Shown: piece by piece, positions 5,345 through 6,481 of the stretch
How the letters are laid out: each line of letters opens with the position of its first letter
Position numbering within the stretch: the first letter of the stretch is position 1
DNA from: Nitrospira sp.
GTDB lineage: Bacteria; Nitrospirota; Nitrospiria; Nitrospirales; Nitrospiraceae
NCBI GenBank assembly: GCA_024998705.1
Contig: JACOEF010000345.1
Coordinates: 1 to 6,481, forward strand
Direction of reading: 5' to 3'
DNA: 6,481 nt
Translations under genes and position numbers: made by a program
Notes under the pieces: model-generated
The model's input: only the letters and a program-made list of their open reading frames with translations
Database searches by the model: none
What the model was told of the DNA's origin: nothing

Positions 5345-5376
5345 AGGAGGGGAGTCGCCAGGGCTGCTCCCCTCCT
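5345..5376 (+). terminator. Strong GC-rich stem-loop between CBS gene and Rieske gene
   Basis: AGGAGGGGAG (5345-5354) and CTCCCCTCCT (5367-5376) are perfect 10-bp inverted arms with a 12-nt loop, 28 bp after the CBS stop. Two G-U pairs can extend the base. The following sequence (TTCCTCTCC) is pyrimidine-rich with few consecutive T, so it is an imperfect intrinsic terminator. It could end the CBS transcript, act as an attenuator ahead of the bc operon, or stabilise the mRNA. Confidence 0.55.
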
Positions 5377-5415
5377 TTCCTCTCCGGGAGCAAGGGGGAC
5401 GGCAAGCGAGACGAT

Positions 5416-5419
5416 GGAG
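5416..5419 (+). promoter_or_regulatory. Ribosome binding site supporting the GTG start of the Rieske gene
   Basis: GGAG lies 7 nt before GTG 5427. The only other in-frame option upstream (5325) would translate straight through the stem-loop and add 34 residues unlike any Rieske N-terminus, so GTG is preferred. Confidence 0.6.
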
Positions 5420-5426
5420 TACGAAC

Positions 5427-5978
5427 GTGAGTCATCCGGACGAATTGCAAGAGGGCGAAGGGGCGGGGCTTTCCACCCCAGTCGGGTCGCGGCGGACATT
5501 TTTTCACTGGGTGACGGTGGCCGCCGCCGCAGTGGTCGGAGTGGGATTGGCTATTCCGTTGCTCGGCTCACTGATTTCACCGGCGTTCACGCGCCGCCGA
5601 CGGGCCTGGGTGGATGTCGGTCCTGTCGACGCCTTGCCTGTCGGGCGTCCCGCACAATTGGACCATGTGACGACCGTTCACGACGGCTGGTTGGAAGCGA
5701 CATCGCATAAAGCGGTGTGGGCGGTGAAACAACCGCAAGGTGATGTGACGGTGTTTTCGCCGATCTGCACACATCTGGGATGCGGGTATCGCTGGGACGA
5801 GACGGAAAAAAAGGTTCTGTGCCCTTGCCACGGCAGTTCGTTTGACGTGAACGGCCACGTGCTGGGCGGTCCCGCTCCGCGCCCGTTGGATAGGCTGCCC
5901 GCAAAGGTGGAGGGTGGCCGGCTCCTCGTGATGTATCAAGACTTCAAATCCGGCCTTCCACAGAGTGTGGAGTTGTAA
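5427..5978 (+). CDS. petA: Rieske [2Fe-2S] subunit of a bc-type quinol:cytochrome c reductase
   Basis: This encodes 183 residues from GTG 5427 (GGAG at 5416-5419). The N-terminus carries a Tat-type signal anchor: S21-R-R-T-F-F26 followed by the membrane helix at about 28-50 (WVTVAAAAVVGVGLAIPLL), the route by which folded Rieske proteins are exported. The cluster domain has box I C114-T-H116-L-G-C119 and box II C132-P-C134-H135-G-S. Ligands are Cys114, His116, Cys132 and His135, with Cys119-Cys134 as the usual disulfide. A GPAPRPL loop (Pro loop) and RLPAKVEGGRLLV follow. It takes the first electron from quinol at the Qo site and passes it to the c-type haem subunit. Cytochrome b follows after 19 bp, which confirms the complex. 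qcrA is an equivalent name. The c1-type subunit is not in the window. Confidence 0.95.
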   Translation: MSHPDELQEGEGAGLSTPVGSRRTFFHWVTVAAAAVVGVGLAIPLLGSLISPAFTRRRRAWVDVGPVDALPVGRPAQLDHVTTVHDGWLEATSHKAVWAVKQPQGDVTVFSPICTHLGCGYRWDETEKKVLCPCHGSSFDVNGHVLGGPAPRPLDRLPAKVEGGRLLVMYQDFKSGLPQSVEL

Positions 5979-5997
5979 CCGGCGCCCCACGAGGATT

Positions 5998-6481
5998 ATG
6001 TCGTCTCGACTGTACGATTGGCTCGACCGTCGTTTGAACCTGAAACCGGTTCAGCGCACCTTGCTCGATGAGCCGATTCCCGGTGGAGCCAGCTGGATTT
6101 ACGTGTTCGGCTCCGTGACGTTGTTTCTGTTCGTCCTCCAAGCCGCCACCGGCATGTTCCTCGCGCTGTATTACGCACCGACGCCGGACCACGCTTACGA
6201 CAGCGTCAGATTCATTGAAACCGAGATCACGTTCGGCTGGTTCGTGCGCGGGCTCCATCATTGGGGCGCCTCGACGATGGTGGTGGCGATCGGACTCCAC
6301 ATGCTTCAGACGTTTCTCTACGGCGCCTATAAATCCCCGCGCGAAGTCATGTGGATGGTCGGGGTGGTGCTGTTCCTCGTCGTCATGACCTTTGCCTTTA
6401 CCGGCTACTTGTTGCCTTGGGATCAAACCGCCTATTGGGCGACGCAGATCGGCATCAACATGGTGGGCACCGTTCCCCTCA
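5998..6481 (+). CDS. petB: Cytochrome b (N-terminal part), bc-type quinol oxidoreductase; runs off right edge
   Basis: This starts at ATG 5998 with GAGGA (5991-5995) close before it, and stays open to the end of the window (161 complete codons). The first three membrane helices are visible at about 34-58, 83-108 and 117-139. Helix B holds His87 (RGLHHWGAS) and His101 (GLHMLQTFLYGAY), spaced 14 apart as for the high- and low-potential haem b ligands; their partners on helix D lie outside. GYLLPWDQ (136-143) is the strongly conserved post-helix-C motif. The YYAPTPDHAYDSVRFI segment is of the kind seen in b6/qcrB-type proteins of menaquinone users, not mitochondrial-type cytochrome b. It forms the membrane core with quinol oxidation and reduction sites and makes one operon with the Rieske gene. 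Whether it is one long gene or split like petB/petD cannot be seen. Confidence 0.95.
   Translation, partial: MSSRLYDWLDRRLNLKPVQRTLLDEPIPGGASWIYVFGSVTLFLFVLQAATGMFLALYYAPTPDHAYDSVRFIETEITFGWFVRGLHHWGASTMVVAIGLHMLQTFLYGAYKSPREVMWMVGVVLFLVVMTFAFTGYLLPWDQTAYWATQIGINMVGTVPL

Noticed and set aside
5325..5426. Upstream start for the Rieske protein at 5325
   Set aside because: It would translate the stem-loop at 5345-5376 and put 34 unrelated residues before the Tat signal; GTG 5427 has a ribosome site.
5944..6426. 160-codon minus-strand open frame opposite cytochrome b
   Set aside because: It is a shadow of the clear cytochrome b gene on the plus strand and resembles no protein family.
1..6481. 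CRISPR arrays, insertion sequences, rRNA or tRNA genes
   Set aside because: No regularly spaced direct repeats, transposase frames, terminal inverted repeats or structured RNA genes were visible by eye.

Overview
The window is 6.5 kb of moderately GC-rich bacterial DNA with closely packed genes, strong GGAGG-type ribosome binding sites, and the start of a quinol:cytochrome c oxidoreductase (bc-type) operon. The gene mix (tandem universal stress protein, Rnk, OsmC-like protein, small c-type cytochromes, CBS protein, Rieske plus cytochrome b) and the style of the proteins suggest a respiratory chemolithotroph, and my best guess is a Nitrospira-like member of the Nitrospirota. That assignment is inference from remembered resemblance, not a search result.

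Layout. Positions 1-1309 (+): the 3' part of a tandem-domain universal stress protein whose start lies left of the window, overlapping by ATGA with an rnk-type gene. Positions 1310-1635 hold no convincing gene. Positions 1636-2070 (+): an OsmC/Ohr-family reading frame broken by an in-frame TAA at codon 20. Positions 2221-2703 (-): a complete YbaK/ProX-type aminoacyl-tRNA deacylase, convergent with the OsmC frame. Positions 2704-3485 form a 782-bp stretch without an intact gene. It contains a possible sigma70 promoter, a very tentative HTH-antitoxin relic and a good sigma54-type -24/-12 element.

From 3486 everything reads rightward: a small secreted monohaem cytochrome c, a membrane-anchored cytochrome with a C-terminal CXXCH (cytochrome c'-like), a DUF2892 two-helix membrane protein, a two-CBS-domain protein, a strong stem-loop that may be a terminator or attenuator, then a Rieske iron-sulfur protein (GTG start) and the N-terminal 161 residues of cytochrome b, which runs off the right edge.

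How it fits together. The right half is respiratory. Rieske plus cytochrome b make the core of a bc complex that passes quinol electrons to c-type cytochromes, and the two small cytochromes upstream could be soluble or anchored partners. The left half (USP, Rnk, OsmC-like, YbaK) is stress and housekeeping functions. I do not see a clearly new system. The points most worth checking are the stop codon in the OsmC frame, the sigma54-like promoter ahead of the cytochromes, and the hairpins placed 5-6 nt before three Shine-Dalgarno sequences.
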